64,000 bases of DNA from Phytopythium helicoides (Eukaryota; Oomycota; Peronosporomycetes; Pythiales; Pythiaceae), in NCBI GenBank assembly GCA_024867545.1, contig JANFNE010000005.1:1-64000 (forward strand), read 5' to 3'. This document shows, piece by piece, positions 33,130 through 44,060 of this stretch. The notes under the pieces were generated by a model. It had not been told where the DNA came from and did not search any database. It saw only the letters and a list, made by a program, of their open reading frames with translations. The translations under genes and the position numbers were made by a program. Each line of letters starts with the position of its first letter. The stretch's first letter is position 1.

Positions 33130-34472
33130 TTACTTCTTTGAGCGCTTGCGCTTCTTCTGGGACTTGGATGAATCTGAAGCAGCCTTGGAAGGCTTCTTTT
33201 CTTCAGTTTCATCGTTCCCCTTGCTCAGAAGATGGCGCATGGACGGGCATGAAGCCTCCAGGTCGATACGCTCCTCGGCGGGAATGTACGCGTAGAATGC
33301 GTTGTCAACGATGGACGTCTTGGTTCGCTTCCACACTGTGAGAGAGTCAATACTCGAGTGCCATGACGGGAGTGGCACCTGGAGAACCTTGTGGTAGACC
33401 GACGCCAGGTGGATCTGGAATTCGTTGGAGGATGTACGGCCCCTACAAAGTGGGGAGCGGAAAGTGAATTAGTATTCTCAACAAAGAGGTCATGTGAAAT
33501 ATGGAGCTGCAAGCATACCATGGTCCAGGAAGGCACACTGTCTGGCCAAACAGCTCGCCGACGTGGATAACAGTGTCGCCGGTGTAGTTGTGCAGGCTCT
33601 GGAGAGCCATCGACTCATCCGAGTCCTCAAAGTCGTCAGGGTAGCACAGGAACAATGCGCGGTCCGCGTGCTTGCGAAGGTCCTGAAGCACCCATATGAT
33701 GGTTGTCAGGAGTTTGCGCCTTGGTGCACCAAGGCAGAAATGATAGTCCTTCGTACCTTTGGTGTTCCCTTGAGTACCTCCGTCCAGTAAACTTGCTCGA
33801 CCTCGACCTCCTCCTCCTCCTCCTCCTCGTCCTCCTCCTCCGCTTCTTCCTCTTCGTTGCTACCAGCGTCCTCCTCTTCTTCAACTGCTTCCTCCTCTTC
33901 GTCATCTCTCTCTTCCCCTTCTGCTTGTTCCGTCTCCTCGTCGTCGTCAGCCTTCCTGTCCGCCTTTGCCTTCTCAGCATCATCGTCGCCATCCTCGTCA
34001 GCGACGTGCAGATCATAGCAGATGACATCAACTCCGCGCAGCTGCAGCAATTTGGCCCAGTAACCGCTTCCGGCGCCCATTTCCACGATCTGTGGCACTG
34101 CTTGTCAAAGCGCAGTCCTCAAGGCAAGACATCTCGCGATCCACGCACCGGTCCAAAGTGCTTGATGATGCGCAGCGCGCGTTCGTCCGGAATCGCCCAC
34201 GCGTACCGCTACGACAACACGGTTAAATTAGCTCATCTATTAGCATTGCAGCAAACCTATATCCAACATCAACGCACCATGGCAACGCTCACGTCCAGTG
34301 CCGCGTACATCTCACTGCGCTCGGCCTCATCAAGCTTTGGGTCGAATACGCGCGTGATCTCGCCCGGGTGCTGCGCGCAGAAGTCGCGGTAGAAGTCCAG
34401 GTACGGGTTGCTGGTGGCCGTGAGCTGCTCCGGCAGCGGCAGCGCCTCCATCTCGTCGACCTCCTTGCTCAT
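33130..34472 (-). CDS. SAM-dependent methyltransferase-like protein with acidic insert
   Basis: Five exons: 34472-34278, 34208-34149, 34089-33757, 33682-33519 and 33442-33130, about 354 aa. Exon 3 begins IVEMGAGSGYWAKLLQLRG, a class I methyltransferase motif I, followed by VICYDLHVAD (acidic end of strand 2). Directly after it comes an insert of about 75 residues that is two-thirds Glu/Asp, coded by CTC-rich (GAG) repeats. The fold resumes with EVLKGTP, RALFLCYPDDFEDSD, DTVIHVGELFGQT and PWGRTSSNEFQIHLASVY. The C-terminus is Lys/Ser-rich (SQKKRKRSKK), a likely nuclear or nucleolar signal. Substrate unknown. Each intron (59-76 nt) restores the family-like sequence and frame. Confidence 0.72.
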
Positions 34473-34636
34473 GCTTCCCGAACGTACGTGCGTGTCAACT
34501 TTGACTGGCAACCAATCAATTCACGGAATTTCAAAAAGAGACATGGCTACATGTAGCCATCTAGTGGGTTGATTGGGTTCAACATGGAGCAAAAATGACT
34601 GCGCTTGCTAGGAATCCTACTGGCGGACATGGACGG

Positions 34637-36967
34637 CTACGGGGACAGCAGCGGCTTGCTCTCTCCAAGGATGCTGCGGCGGTAGTGCGAGGGCGGCGAT
34701 GGGCTGAGCAGATCCGAGGCCGAGAGCGAGCGGTAGCGCGAGTTGACGCGCGTGCCGCAGAAGAAGACGATCAGCAGCAGCGCCGCGAGGCTCACGCCGA
34801 AAGCCGTGAACGGGCTGCAGAGACGCATCCCTACGGGGAGCGCACCACCCACGATCGATACAACGCCTACGAGTAGCGCGTACGGCAGGATGCTGCGGAT
34901 GTGGTTCTCGAGCGGCACACTGGCCGACAGCGCCGACAGGATGGACGTGTCGGCAATCGGCGAACACGTGTTGCCAAACACTGAGCCACCAAGAATGCTG
35001 CCGAAGCACATCTTGAGGTTGGTTCCATCGCCGTGGCTGATGGCGAATGACAGCGGAGAGATGATGGGGAACATAATGGCCATGGTGCCAAACGCACTTC
35101 CCACCGCGAACGACACAACGTAGCACAGCAGACAAGCAATGGCTGGCAGGTACTCCTTGGGGATGCTGTCACCCACAGCAGAAGCGATGTAGGGCGCCGT
35201 GTTCACTTCGCCAATGACGGCTCCAAGCGCCCAGGCAAGAGTCAACACTAGCGTCGGGTCGAGGATGTCCTTCACGCCTTGCATCCATGCAGCTGTGGCT
35301 TCGTTGAGCGTGATGATGCGCTGCAACAGAAGCAGGATCACTGCGAGAGCCCATCCGCCAGCTGAGGCACGAATAAGTGCAGCCACAGAGTCACAGTTGC
35401 TCAGCGCATCTAGTAAACTATAATCGCCACTGGGATTGGCAGCATACAGCCGAGAGTAGCCGTCGAAGATCATGCCGGCGAACGTAAGCGCGATAATGGT
35501 GAGGAACGGGAGCACAGCGTTCTGCCAGCGCAGTGGCTTGCGTGTGTCTGGCTCCAGAGGGCCAAGGTCGGGAGCGGGGCTATCGCACGGACGTGGAGCA
35601 ACGGGGGTAAGCGCGCCGCCAGCGATAATCGGCGAGGCTGCAGCATCCTTCTCGTATTGCACCATGGGTCCAAAGTCCTTCTCGCAGATGATCGTGATGA
35701 AGATGAATCCAATGAAAAGAATGGGGAAGAAACGGTAGTGCAGGCACGACAAGCACGTGACGAACGGATCCCAGTCGAGCTTGAGGTCGCGCAGCTGTGC
35801 CGCAACGTAGCCGATCTCGACGCCGATCCACGAACTTACAGGCGCTACGGTCATGAATGCACAAACTACAGTTAGACGGGAGACCACGATCAGTAGCACC
35901 GAATAGCGCCACACGTACACATTGACGGGAGGCAGACGCCGACAGTGTGAATGATGGCCGCGAATTTTTCGTTACTGACACCAGTCTGCGTGAGCACCTG
36001 ACGCAGAGAGCTGCCGATGATGAGGATGCACGAGAAGTCATCGAAGAAGATGACGAGGCAGAGCAACCAGGTCGCAAGCTGCATGCGCAGCGACGAGGTC
36101 ATAAACTCCTTGGCGAGCAGCGCAAGCCCGTGTCCGCCGCCGCCCTTCTGCACCACGCCAATGGTGCCTCCGAGCACAATCGTGAAGAGCAGTACGCCCG
36201 CGTGGTCGTCCAGGATAAACGCATCGACCCAGTACTTGTCGAAGGTGCGCAGGAAGGCCGCGAAGACGTCTCCGTTCTCAACAATGGTGGCGCCACACCA
36301 GATGCCAGCCAACAGCGCGACCATGACCTGCCCCAGCAGCGCCGACATGATCAGCGTCACAAGCGGTGGCAGCAGCGAGACCCATCCCGGCGCCACAAAG
36401 AGCTCCTTGCTGACGCTGGCCACTGGCGTTGTGACGAGCTTGTGCGTGATCTGGATGGTGGTGGAGCCGTCGGCAGCCACCACCGAGTCCTGCTGCTCCA
36501 CCTCGACCTCGCTCCAGACGCTGGCCGTGAGCGTGGCTGCGCCTGCCGCTCGCAGCTCCAGCTGCTTCAAGCTGATGGCCACCGACGACTGAAAGTTGCC
36601 GGCCGCGTCCAGCGTCAGCGCGCTGCCGTTGGCCAGCACGGCGCCGCTGGCGTCCGCGACCTCAAACTGCAGCTCGCGCGGGAACACCGATCCTGCATTT
36701 TCCCCCGTGAGCGTCTCCATCACCAGCAGCAAACTGTCTTGCAGCCACGCACCGTTGAGCAGCGGGCCCAGGTGGATGGAGGCGGCGAACGGCACGCGCG
36801 CCAGGATGACGCTCGGCGTCTGCGATCGGTCACCATTCGGTCAGTTCGCAGCGCCAGAGCCTCAGAGTCGGCAGGCGGCGCACCGAGACGGAGACGGAGA
36901 CGGAGGCGAGCGCGCCGCGCGCGAGCAGCGGCAGCAGCGCCGCCAGGCGCAGCGCCATCGTCGCCAT
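34637..36967 (-). CDS. NhaC-family Na+/H+ antiporter-like membrane protein
   Basis: Three exons: 36967-36884, 36819-35919 and 35844-34637, about 730 aa. Exon 1 encodes a signal peptide (MATMALRLAALLPLLARGAL) coded partly by a GAGACG repeat. About 140 residues of beta-rich extracytoplasmic sequence follow. Then comes a many-helix transporter (LLPPLVTLIMSALLGQVMVA, VLLFTIVLGGTIGVV, FFDDFSCILIIGSSLRQVL, SPVSSWIGVEIGY, VSFAVGSAFGTMAIMFPIISP, FGNTCSPIADTSI). The GNTCSPIADTS and SAFGTMAIM segments are typical of NhaC/ArsB-type ion transporters. The chosen acceptor at 35845 gives the same loop length as bacterial NhaC; an alternative acceptor 20 nt earlier would insert extra residues. A plasma or organelle membrane antiporter is inferred. 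Confidence 0.82.
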
Positions 36968-37251
36968 CGAGTCGCGGCAGGGGAAGGCGGAATGAGGTGG
37001 CGGGAAAGGCTCTGCAGCCACGAAACGGTTTTTTGCACGCATTCGGGAATTCCGACAGTGTCGCAATTGGCAGCTGGCGGACCTATACAGACTTGGCGTG
37101 ACGATCTGATTTGGCTAATTTGACAGTATCGAAATGGTGGAAAGTCGTGTGCGTCACACCAAAGATCGCGTTCGAGTGGTTCGAGCGTGGCCGCAGTCCT
37201 GCCACGCATTTTTCTGGATAAATACATTCAGGCACTTCAACTTGGGAGGCT
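36968..37251. other. Short gene-free spacer
   Basis: This lies upstream of the antiporter gene. It has one CCAAT box on the coding strand (ATTGG at 37076-37080). No ORF of note. Confidence 0.4.
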
Positions 37252-39265
37252 TCAGGCGGCGAGCGCGCGCGACGAGCGGCTCGGGGTGGCGCGCCGCAGC
37301 ATCGGGAGCAGCGTCGTCCAGCGGAACATCTGCGACAGGATGCAGGTCGAGAACCAGACCGTCACTAGCAGGCAGATGGACGCCTCCGAGCTGAAGAAGC
37401 TGAACAGCGCCGTCTTGTCGTACAGCGGCGCCGTGAGCTGCCCGAACACGCTGATGATGAAACTGAAGCGCAGTCACGAGGTTAGACGATCGGTAGCACG
37501 CTGGACAATCCGTTGCAAACGAAACGTACAGGCTGTGCGTGGCGTGGTAGATGACGCTCGACCAGATCATGTAGCACGAGTTTCCCTGGATCCAGCACAT
37601 GATGATGCGCGAGCCGACCAGCAGCAGCGTGAACACGGCGAGCACGTAGATCAAGTGGAACTCGCGCGTCTCCACCACCGCGTAGCCCGAGCCGGTGGGC
37701 ACCACATCGAGGGCGTCGGCAATAATCATGGGCCAGTGCCAAAGTGCCCATATCATGCCCGTTACGGCCGATGCCAGGATCGTCGAGTGGCTAAACACAA
37801 TCTCCAATGCTGAACACGTCAATGTATCACACGAGAAGCCGTTAGCATAGTCGCTCCTATGATAACCACCCCAACACCAACCATACCTGGGAACAGCGAT
37901 CCACTCCATCCGATTTCCTGAATGACGGCAAACAGCAGCCAGCTTGTCCCTATATCCAGCCCCCAAGTATGTTAGACTCTTGTTCTGATGGCTGAAGCCT
38001 TGATTGACTCTCCACGCACCTAGCGAGCGTACGCCGATTGATAGACCGACATCGTAGCGCTTGGGCGGTAACGGATCCCACAGAATTCCGAGGAAGCTGA
38101 TATAGAAGACGTAAAAGACGAGCCCCGAGTCCAGAGCTTCGACGTCATTGAAACTGAACACCATCTCGAGCCGCTGCACGAACTGACGGTTGAACTGCGA
38201 CACCACCAAGAGCGTCAGGCTGCCTGCCGCCGCCGCACAAAAAGCCATCAGTGCGGACGATCTGAAACGCACCGGGTTGACGAGGCGAGTGGCGGCTGTG
38301 AAGGAAAAGGCCGCAATTTCGCACAGAACGGGGACGGCGTAGCTGAGGATGGCAAGGCGTAGCATGGAGCGCGACGGGAAGCACTTGAACATCTGGAAGA
38401 AGGGCGGGATGTTCCATTGCGGCGGCGTGTTGCATGCCTTGAGCCGCTGGTCGGCGACTACGCCATCAACATTCAGCACGTCTCAGTGAGCAACCCGTAA
38501 TTTCGAAGGGCGGAGCGTGGGACGGCGCGACATCTCGCGCTATCCGCACGCCATCGCTCCAAATGGGCTCAAAACGAACGGTCGGGACGTACTGTTGCGG
38601 AGCGCGAGCGAAGCGATGGCGGGGCTGATGAACCACAGCGCGCGGAAGGCGAACACAACTGGCGTGTAGGGCGCGAATCCCCACTGCTTGCAGAATACGA
38701 GGCCGGTGAGCGAGAGCACAACCATCGAGTAGAGCGCGACGAGGTAGGCGAGCACGGCGTCTCGGTAGGCCCACATGACGTCGGCCGAGTACATGCCGTG
38801 GAAGAAAAAGTTGGAGGTGGAGCCGTCGTTGCGGTGGTGGTACTGGTTGGGCGGCTGGATGAGCGGGTAGTACTCGTCCCAAATGTTCTTGTCGCCGGGC
38901 TTGGCGGGCGCCGCGCCGGGCGCCGAGGACGCGTCCAGCGCCAGCGGCAGCCCAAAGCTCGCGGGCCGCTTGCCCGCCTCGGCCACGGGCGTCAGGTCCA
39001 CCATCGTCCCGTAGTGGCTGGCGGCCGACCCGGCGCTCAGGCGGCCGCTGCTGGCGCCGCTCGAGCTGCCGCGGCTGCGCTTGCCCATGGCGATTGGCTC
39101 GGCGTTTGGCTCGGCGGAGGCGCGCTGCTTCAGCTTTGGCCTCGCGCCGTCGGTCGGATTGTGTCGCGGATCCTCAGGGGTTTCGCCTGGTGTAGAAGGG
39201 ACGGCGGGAAGGGGGGGGGGGCCGCGCGCCACCATTGGCTGAAACGAGCCGCTGACGCCAGACAT
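37252..39265 (-). CDS. CPBP/CAAX-protease-like integral membrane protein
   Basis: Five exons: 39265-38593, 38457-38020, 37949-37887, 37809-37530 and 37462-37252, about 554 aa. The first 140 residues are Ser/Gly/Pro-rich and cytosolic; the rest has about eight hydrophobic helices. The 63-nt exon 3 and its flanks read SWLLFAVIQEIGWSGSLFPG, the place of motif 1 of the CPBP (Abi/Rce1-like) family. MIWALWHWPMII (motif 2, His) and NSCYMIWSSVIYHATHSLY (motif 3, His) follow. Motif 1 is normally EE-x3-R; here it is QE-x3-S, so catalysis is doubtful or altered. Start is uncertain: ATG at 39265 (MSGVSGSF) is chosen, with 39352 and about 39087 as alternatives. Intron 1 (135 nt) is the longest in the window. 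Confidence 0.75.
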
Positions 39266-39949
39266 ACGGCGCGCGGATTCGACGAAAAGAGCGCGTAGGA
39301 GCGCCTTTCGACCAATCAACAGCCGATGAAAAATGGAAGGGAACCCCGCCACGCACGACGGCGTTCAACGTTCCGCTTGCTTGTCAAGCTTTGGTTGGCG
39401 GCGCGACATACGAACTGCAGCCGCCTTCGCACGACACTGGAGCTGGACACCAGCGGGTGGATGGATGGCCGAGGCTCTATGCAACGCGAATCTGCGAGGC
39501 GTTCGCTTCAAGCTTCCTGTCAGAGGCAGCGGGGCTTGACGTGATACGGCTGCCTCCTGATGACCCGCGCTGGACTATTCAATGTATCACACAAGCATAG
39601 GCACGGGAAGGTTGGATGCGGTGGCAACGCTGGGAGTTGCATTGCAACTGCCGACACGAGATCCCTCGTCTGCTGCCACCTTGGGGAGCTCCAAACCAAC
39701 GCTCGAGAGCGACTCGAAGCTCGCGAGAACCATGACGATCGCGGCGGTCGATGCCCACAGAGGCAGCTCAGATGAAGATACCGTTGCATTTCGCAGCAAC
39801 TGATCGCGCTCCATGACAAAAAGAGCTTCCATCCATCCGTCCATCCATTGCTGCCATTCGCGACGACTTGAAGCCATCTCCGACCCATCCCAACGTCCTG
39901 GAATCGCGAGAACCAATTATTGGTTGCATACCCCCAACGGAAACGACAC
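39266..39949. other. Divergent spacer of about 680 nt
   Basis: This lies between the CPBP-like gene and the RP(I/V)AIRP-repeat gene. It contains CCAAT at 39312-39316. Overlapping ORFs here (for example 39587-39916 minus) show no motifs. Confidence 0.4.
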
Positions 39950-41296
39950 ATGGAGGCGCGAGTTGAGCCGACGGCGATCCCCGCCGGCGAGAGGAGCGCG
40001 CCGCGAGCGTCCGCGCGAGAGAAGCCAGTCGCGATGGAGAGCGCGGGCGGCAGTCGGAGCAGGCGGCCAGTTGCGATCCGGCCGCGGCTCTCGGCGGCGC
40101 AGCTGGCGCTTGCCGTTCGACAGTCGAGCGCTCTGATCGCTCCGTCGACGCCGCTGCAGGCGTCAGCGGGCGAAGCGAGCAGCGCGACAGAGAGGCCTGT
40201 CGCCATCAGACCTAGTGCTGTGTCACAGCCCTCGAGGCCGATTGCTATTCGGCCGAAGATCCTTGAATCGAAGTCGACGATCCAGCCTACGGTGCCGTTG
40301 AAGGTGCCGATCCCGAAGCTCCCGAGGAAGGACAGACAGACAGCGACGAGGAAGAGGGCGAGGGTGCAGACAAGGGAGAAGGCACAGGAAACGCTCCGGT
40401 CGCCAGCTTTCAGCGAACCGATTCAGGAATCGCCCGAGACGGACGTGACTCAGGACAACATTCTGATCCCACCGAGCATTGCTATCCAGGTGGAGTCGCC
40501 CGCGCAGACTCCTATATCGACTCAAAGTCAACCGGATGTGCTCCAGATGTTGCCTCAGAAGTCCATGGCTACGCAGTCGAAGACCTGGATCTCAACACAG
40601 TCAAGTCTTGCGATGCAATCGGGAATCATCACAAGGACAGAAACCCCAACTCAACCACCGGTTTCACGCAAGCAATTTCCCGAGATATCAACACTGCCTC
40701 AGTCAAAGGAACTAGCACCCAGTGATCCAGGCTCGTCGATGGTGGAGGAGACGGCTCCGCAGCCGGAAGCCCCCACTCGACCACAGACGACTCTCCAGCA
40801 GCCACCTGAGAAGCGAATAACTCGGTCCATGAAGCGAGCTTCCGGTCCGATAAAGCCACCATCACCCCACGAACCGGCTCAGACTCTATCACCTCTACCA
40901 CCGGCAAGAACGTGCGCTAAACAGCCAAAACCTCCAAAGACTCCACTGCAGAAACCCCAGCAGGCACCAGAAGCTGTCCAGCCGAATAAATCGAATACCA
41001 AACAGCCGAAAATTCCGATTCCGAAGCGGAAAATTGCAGGTCAGCAGATGAAGCCTACTGCGGTGCAACAGAAGCGTCTTGCTCCCAAGATTGCTATTCA
41101 GCCAAAGTTGCCGGCCACTACCCAACCGCAATGGCCGATTGCCATTCAGCAGTTTTTCCCCACTTACCAAACGAGCTCTGCTGTGTCAAACCGACCGATC
41201 GCTATTCGACCGAGGATTATAGCTCCACCACAGATGCCGATCGCTATCCGACCAATGACTTCCGCGACTACATTTCCGGCACGTTCTCCGACGTGA
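39950..41296 (+). CDS. Disordered basic protein with RP(I/V)AIRP repeats
   Basis: A 448-aa single-exon protein, Pro/Gln/Ser/Lys-rich, with no predicted fold, signal peptide or membrane segment. A short motif recurs: RRPVAIRPR, ERPVAIRPS and SRPIAIRPK in the first quarter; PSIAIQV in the middle; PKIAIQPK, WPIAIQQF, NRPIAIRPR and MPIAIRPM at the end. Between the clusters lie KR-rich stretches (RKRARVQTR, KRITRSMKR) that could be nuclear localisation signals. I recognise no homologue. The first ATG in frame is at 39950; the open extension upstream to 39920 starts with TTG. Expression is unproven, but the repeated motif and the long intact frame argue for a real protein. Confidence 0.6.
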   Translation: MEARVEPTAIPAGERSAPRASAREKPVAMESAGGSRSRRPVAIRPRLSAAQLALAVRQSSALIAPSTPLQASAGEASSATERPVAIRPSAVSQPSRPIAIRPKILESKSTIQPTVPLKVPIPKLPRKDRQTATRKRARVQTREKAQETLRSPAFSEPIQESPETDVTQDNILIPPSIAIQVESPAQTPISTQSQPDVLQMLPQKSMATQSKTWISTQSSLAMQSGIITRTETPTQPPVSRKQFPEISTLPQSKELAPSDPGSSMVEETAPQPEAPTRPQTTLQQPPEKRITRSMKRASGPIKPPSPHEPAQTLSPLPPARTCAKQPKPPKTPLQKPQQAPEAVQPNKSNTKQPKIPIPKRKIAGQQMKPTAVQQKRLAPKIAIQPKLPATTQPQWPIAIQQFFPTYQTSSAVSNRPIAIRPRIIAPPQMPIAIRPMTSATTFPARSPT

Positions 41297-43013
41297 TCTA
41301 CAGTTCAAGAAAGTCTTGTTGCTCGGCATGCCGAACGTCGTCAACAACCGTCAATGTTTTTTATAGCAGGTTAGGTCTGGTCGGCGAAAAGGGCGATGGC
41401 CTCCGAAGAATATCTATCGGAGAAGCGGTTGCCATGGTATCGGTCACATAAGTTCAAGATGACGTAATTCTTACTCGAGTAGTTTATGTCGCCGTTTACT
41501 GCATGAGCACCAATGTCCTAGCGCCTCGTGCGGTTGGAGACCACGAACAGCACATCGTCAATTGTCACTGGAATGTTTACCATCGTCCGCTGTACCAACA
41601 AGGCCTCGACACCTTGCTGCCACCAGCTCAATCGATGCCACACGCAATCCAAATTGTTCGTGGTGGCGACGACGATTTTCGCTATCAGACCTGACTGAGA
41701 TCGCCAAATCCAAATTCTGCATGGAGTGATTCTTGTTTGGCGAGAATGCTGCCCAAGAAAGCAACAACTACGCATCGAGTCGAAAACCGCTGGGCTGGTT
41801 GAGGAGACCGGCTGGATCCCCACTTTTTATCTGTTCACACCGGGCGTTGTTATGCATGTGCTGAAGAGAGTGTGAATTTCGGGCTCATCCGTTCTTCCTC
41901 CCGCTCAACTGATTGGTAAGCAAGCAGGAGCAATGCAGGAAAAATTGATCGACGCGCACTTGCTCACTGCGATGGACCCCACGATGAAGCTGAGCCACTC
42001 TTCCTTTCTATCATTGGTCCAAAATATATTTAACACATTTCGATTGGATAATATCTCGATTTTGTCCGTTCGCGACGAAGCCATCTGCGAATCTTTTGAT
42101 CGGCGGATTCCCCCACGATGGTGAGTGATTCGAGGGTGTTTATGACTCACGTTTGTGAACATCCTCGCCGTGGTGGGACCACAGCCGTCGGCTTGGAGCA
42201 GTGATGGTCCGAAGTTTGGCCTCCAAACCCGCAAAATCCACTTCGCCCACTGCCCGCCAGCTTGAATGCTGTACACCACCCACGTCTAATCCTGCTGTTG
42301 AGTGGCGGTAAATCGCTGCAAACACCCCGTTGAGACGAGCTCAGGCTCGGTCTAACCAGTCGCGCATCCGCTTCTAAAAAACCGGCCGTCCGACCCGACC
42401 CGAGCAGCCGACCCGACCAACCATCCCCCTCGCCACAGTTAAACGAGACGGACCTAGCAACAACCTGAACAATGCCATGGGGCATCAGCACCAGTCGACT
42501 GCGGCGTTCGCTCTCCATCATTCCCGGCCTCGCCCAAGCAGCAGCGAAAGCGGGCGAAGTCGGCGAGCGCCTGCGCCCATCCAGCCGGTCCAGTTCCTCG
42601 CGTACCCTCGTTAGGTGTCTGTGGCTTTTGATTGGCAGCCGCATTTCATCCAATCCACTCCCTCTTTCCCAACGCATACAACCGGCTTGTCATTTCAAAA
42701 TCCGTACGATTTCTGTAATTATCAGCACGCTCCAAAATCCGCCAATCACCACTCTCCGCCCCCATTGTCACCCATAAAACGCGTTCTGATTGGCCAATGA
42801 CGGCGCGTATAACCCCCCGAGTGACGGTCTCCTGATGCCATAAACCGCTTTTGCGGATGACGTACGCTCCTGACCAATGCCGGCGTAGCTGCTCGTGCGT
42901 GGCTGATAATCTCGGGAGAAGCCGGCCGAATCTGCCGCCGCCTGCCCGCCGCTCACTCGTCCCGCGCGCCTCAGCCTCCCGCCAGTCCCCAACTCGCCCC
43001 GCAGCCCTCAACC
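41297..43013. promoter_or_regulatory. 1.7-kb gene-free region; CCAAT cluster before epimerase
   Basis: The longest gene-free stretch here. The last 390 nt before the epimerase ATG carry CCAAT boxes in either direction at 42631-42635, 42650-42654, 42742-42746, 42789-42793, 42794-42798 and 42874-42878. Upstream of that, 41300-42600 holds only scattered short ORFs (for example 41905-42279 minus) without motifs. No RNA gene or repeat was recognised. Confidence 0.55.
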
Positions 43014-44060
43014 ATGTCTCCGTCCCCGTTCTCGCACCCCGCGGCCGAGCTGGTGGCTCCCAATGAGCTGCACACGCGCCGCTTCCTCGTCACGGGCGCC
43101 GCGGGCTTCATCGGCTTCCACACGTGCCGCGCGCTGCTCGAGCGTGGCGATGACGTGGTCATCGTCGACGAGATGAACGACTACTACGACGTCAAGCTCA
43201 AGCAGAGCAACCTCGACTACCTCACGGCCAAGTACTCGCCCGAGCGCGTAAAGATCTACATTGGCGACCTGTGCGACCAGCAGCTCGTGCGCCGCGTCAT
43301 CAAGGAGACCAAGCCGGAGGCCATCGTGCACCTTGCCGCACGCGCTGGAGTGCGTCCCAGCATTGATGACCCGCTCATCTACATCCACTCGAACGTGACG
43401 GCCACCACGGTGCTGCTCGACGCGTGCCGCGAGTTTGGCATCCGCAAGTTCGTCTACGCGTCCAGCAGCTCGGTCTACGGCGGATCCATGAAGGAGACCT
43501 TCAGTGAGGAGGACGTCGTCGACTTCCCGGTGAGCCCCTACGCCGCCACCAAGAAGAGCTGCGAGCTGCTTGCGCACACGTACCACCACCTCTATGGCAT
43601 GGACACGATCGGCCTGCGATTCTTCACCGTCTACGGCCCGCGCGGCCGCCCCGACATGGCGCCGTTCAAGTTCATGGACCGCATTGCGCGCGATATTGCG
43701 ATTGATCAATACGGCGACGGATCGTCCTCGCGCGACTACACGTACATCGACGACATCGTGCAAGGTGTCGTGCTGAGCCTCGACCGCGGCCACGGATGCG
43801 AGGTGTTCAACCTGGGCAAGGGTTCGCCTGTGCTCCTGACGGAATTTATCGCGACGATCGAGCAGCTTGTTGGCAAGAAGGCCAAGATCAATGTGCTTCC
43901 AATGCAGCCGGGCGACGTGCCTCGCACAAGTGCCGACATCTCCAAGGCTCGCCGAATGCTGGGCTACGACCCACAGACGCCGCTTGCCGAAGGTCTCAAG
44001 AAGACGTGGCAGTGGTACGATGAGTTTTACTGCGCCAAGGGCCAGCAGCAGCAGCGGTAG
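43014..44060 (+). CDS. UDP-glucuronate 4-epimerase-type SDR (extended)
   Basis: A 348-aa intronless extended short-chain dehydrogenase that interconverts UDP-glucuronate and UDP-galacturonate (or a related UDP-sugar) using bound NAD. It shows GAAGFIG (Rossmann glycine motif), DEMNDYYDVKLKQSNLDYL, HLAARAGVRPSIDDP, SSSSVYG (catalytic Ser) and SPYAATKKSCE (catalytic YxxxK). RFFTVYGPRGRPDMA and the C-terminal QPGDVPRTSADISKARRMLGY follow. These last segments are the signature of the GAE/CapI group rather than GalE. UDP-sugar supply for wall or matrix glycans is inferred. The GC-rich third positions and the CCAAT-rich promoter suggest strong expression. Confidence 0.92.
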   Translation: MSPSPFSHPAAELVAPNELHTRRFLVTGAAGFIGFHTCRALLERGDDVVIVDEMNDYYDVKLKQSNLDYLTAKYSPERVKIYIGDLCDQQLVRRVIKETKPEAIVHLAARAGVRPSIDDPLIYIHSNVTATTVLLDACREFGIRKFVYASSSSVYGGSMKETFSEEDVVDFPVSPYAATKKSCELLAHTYHHLYGMDTIGLRFFTVYGPRGRPDMAPFKFMDRIARDIAIDQYGDGSSSRDYTYIDDIVQGVVLSLDRGHGCEVFNLGKGSPVLLTEFIATIEQLVGKKAKINVLPMQPGDVPRTSADISKARRMLGYDPQTPLAEGLKKTWQWYDEFYCAKGQQQQR

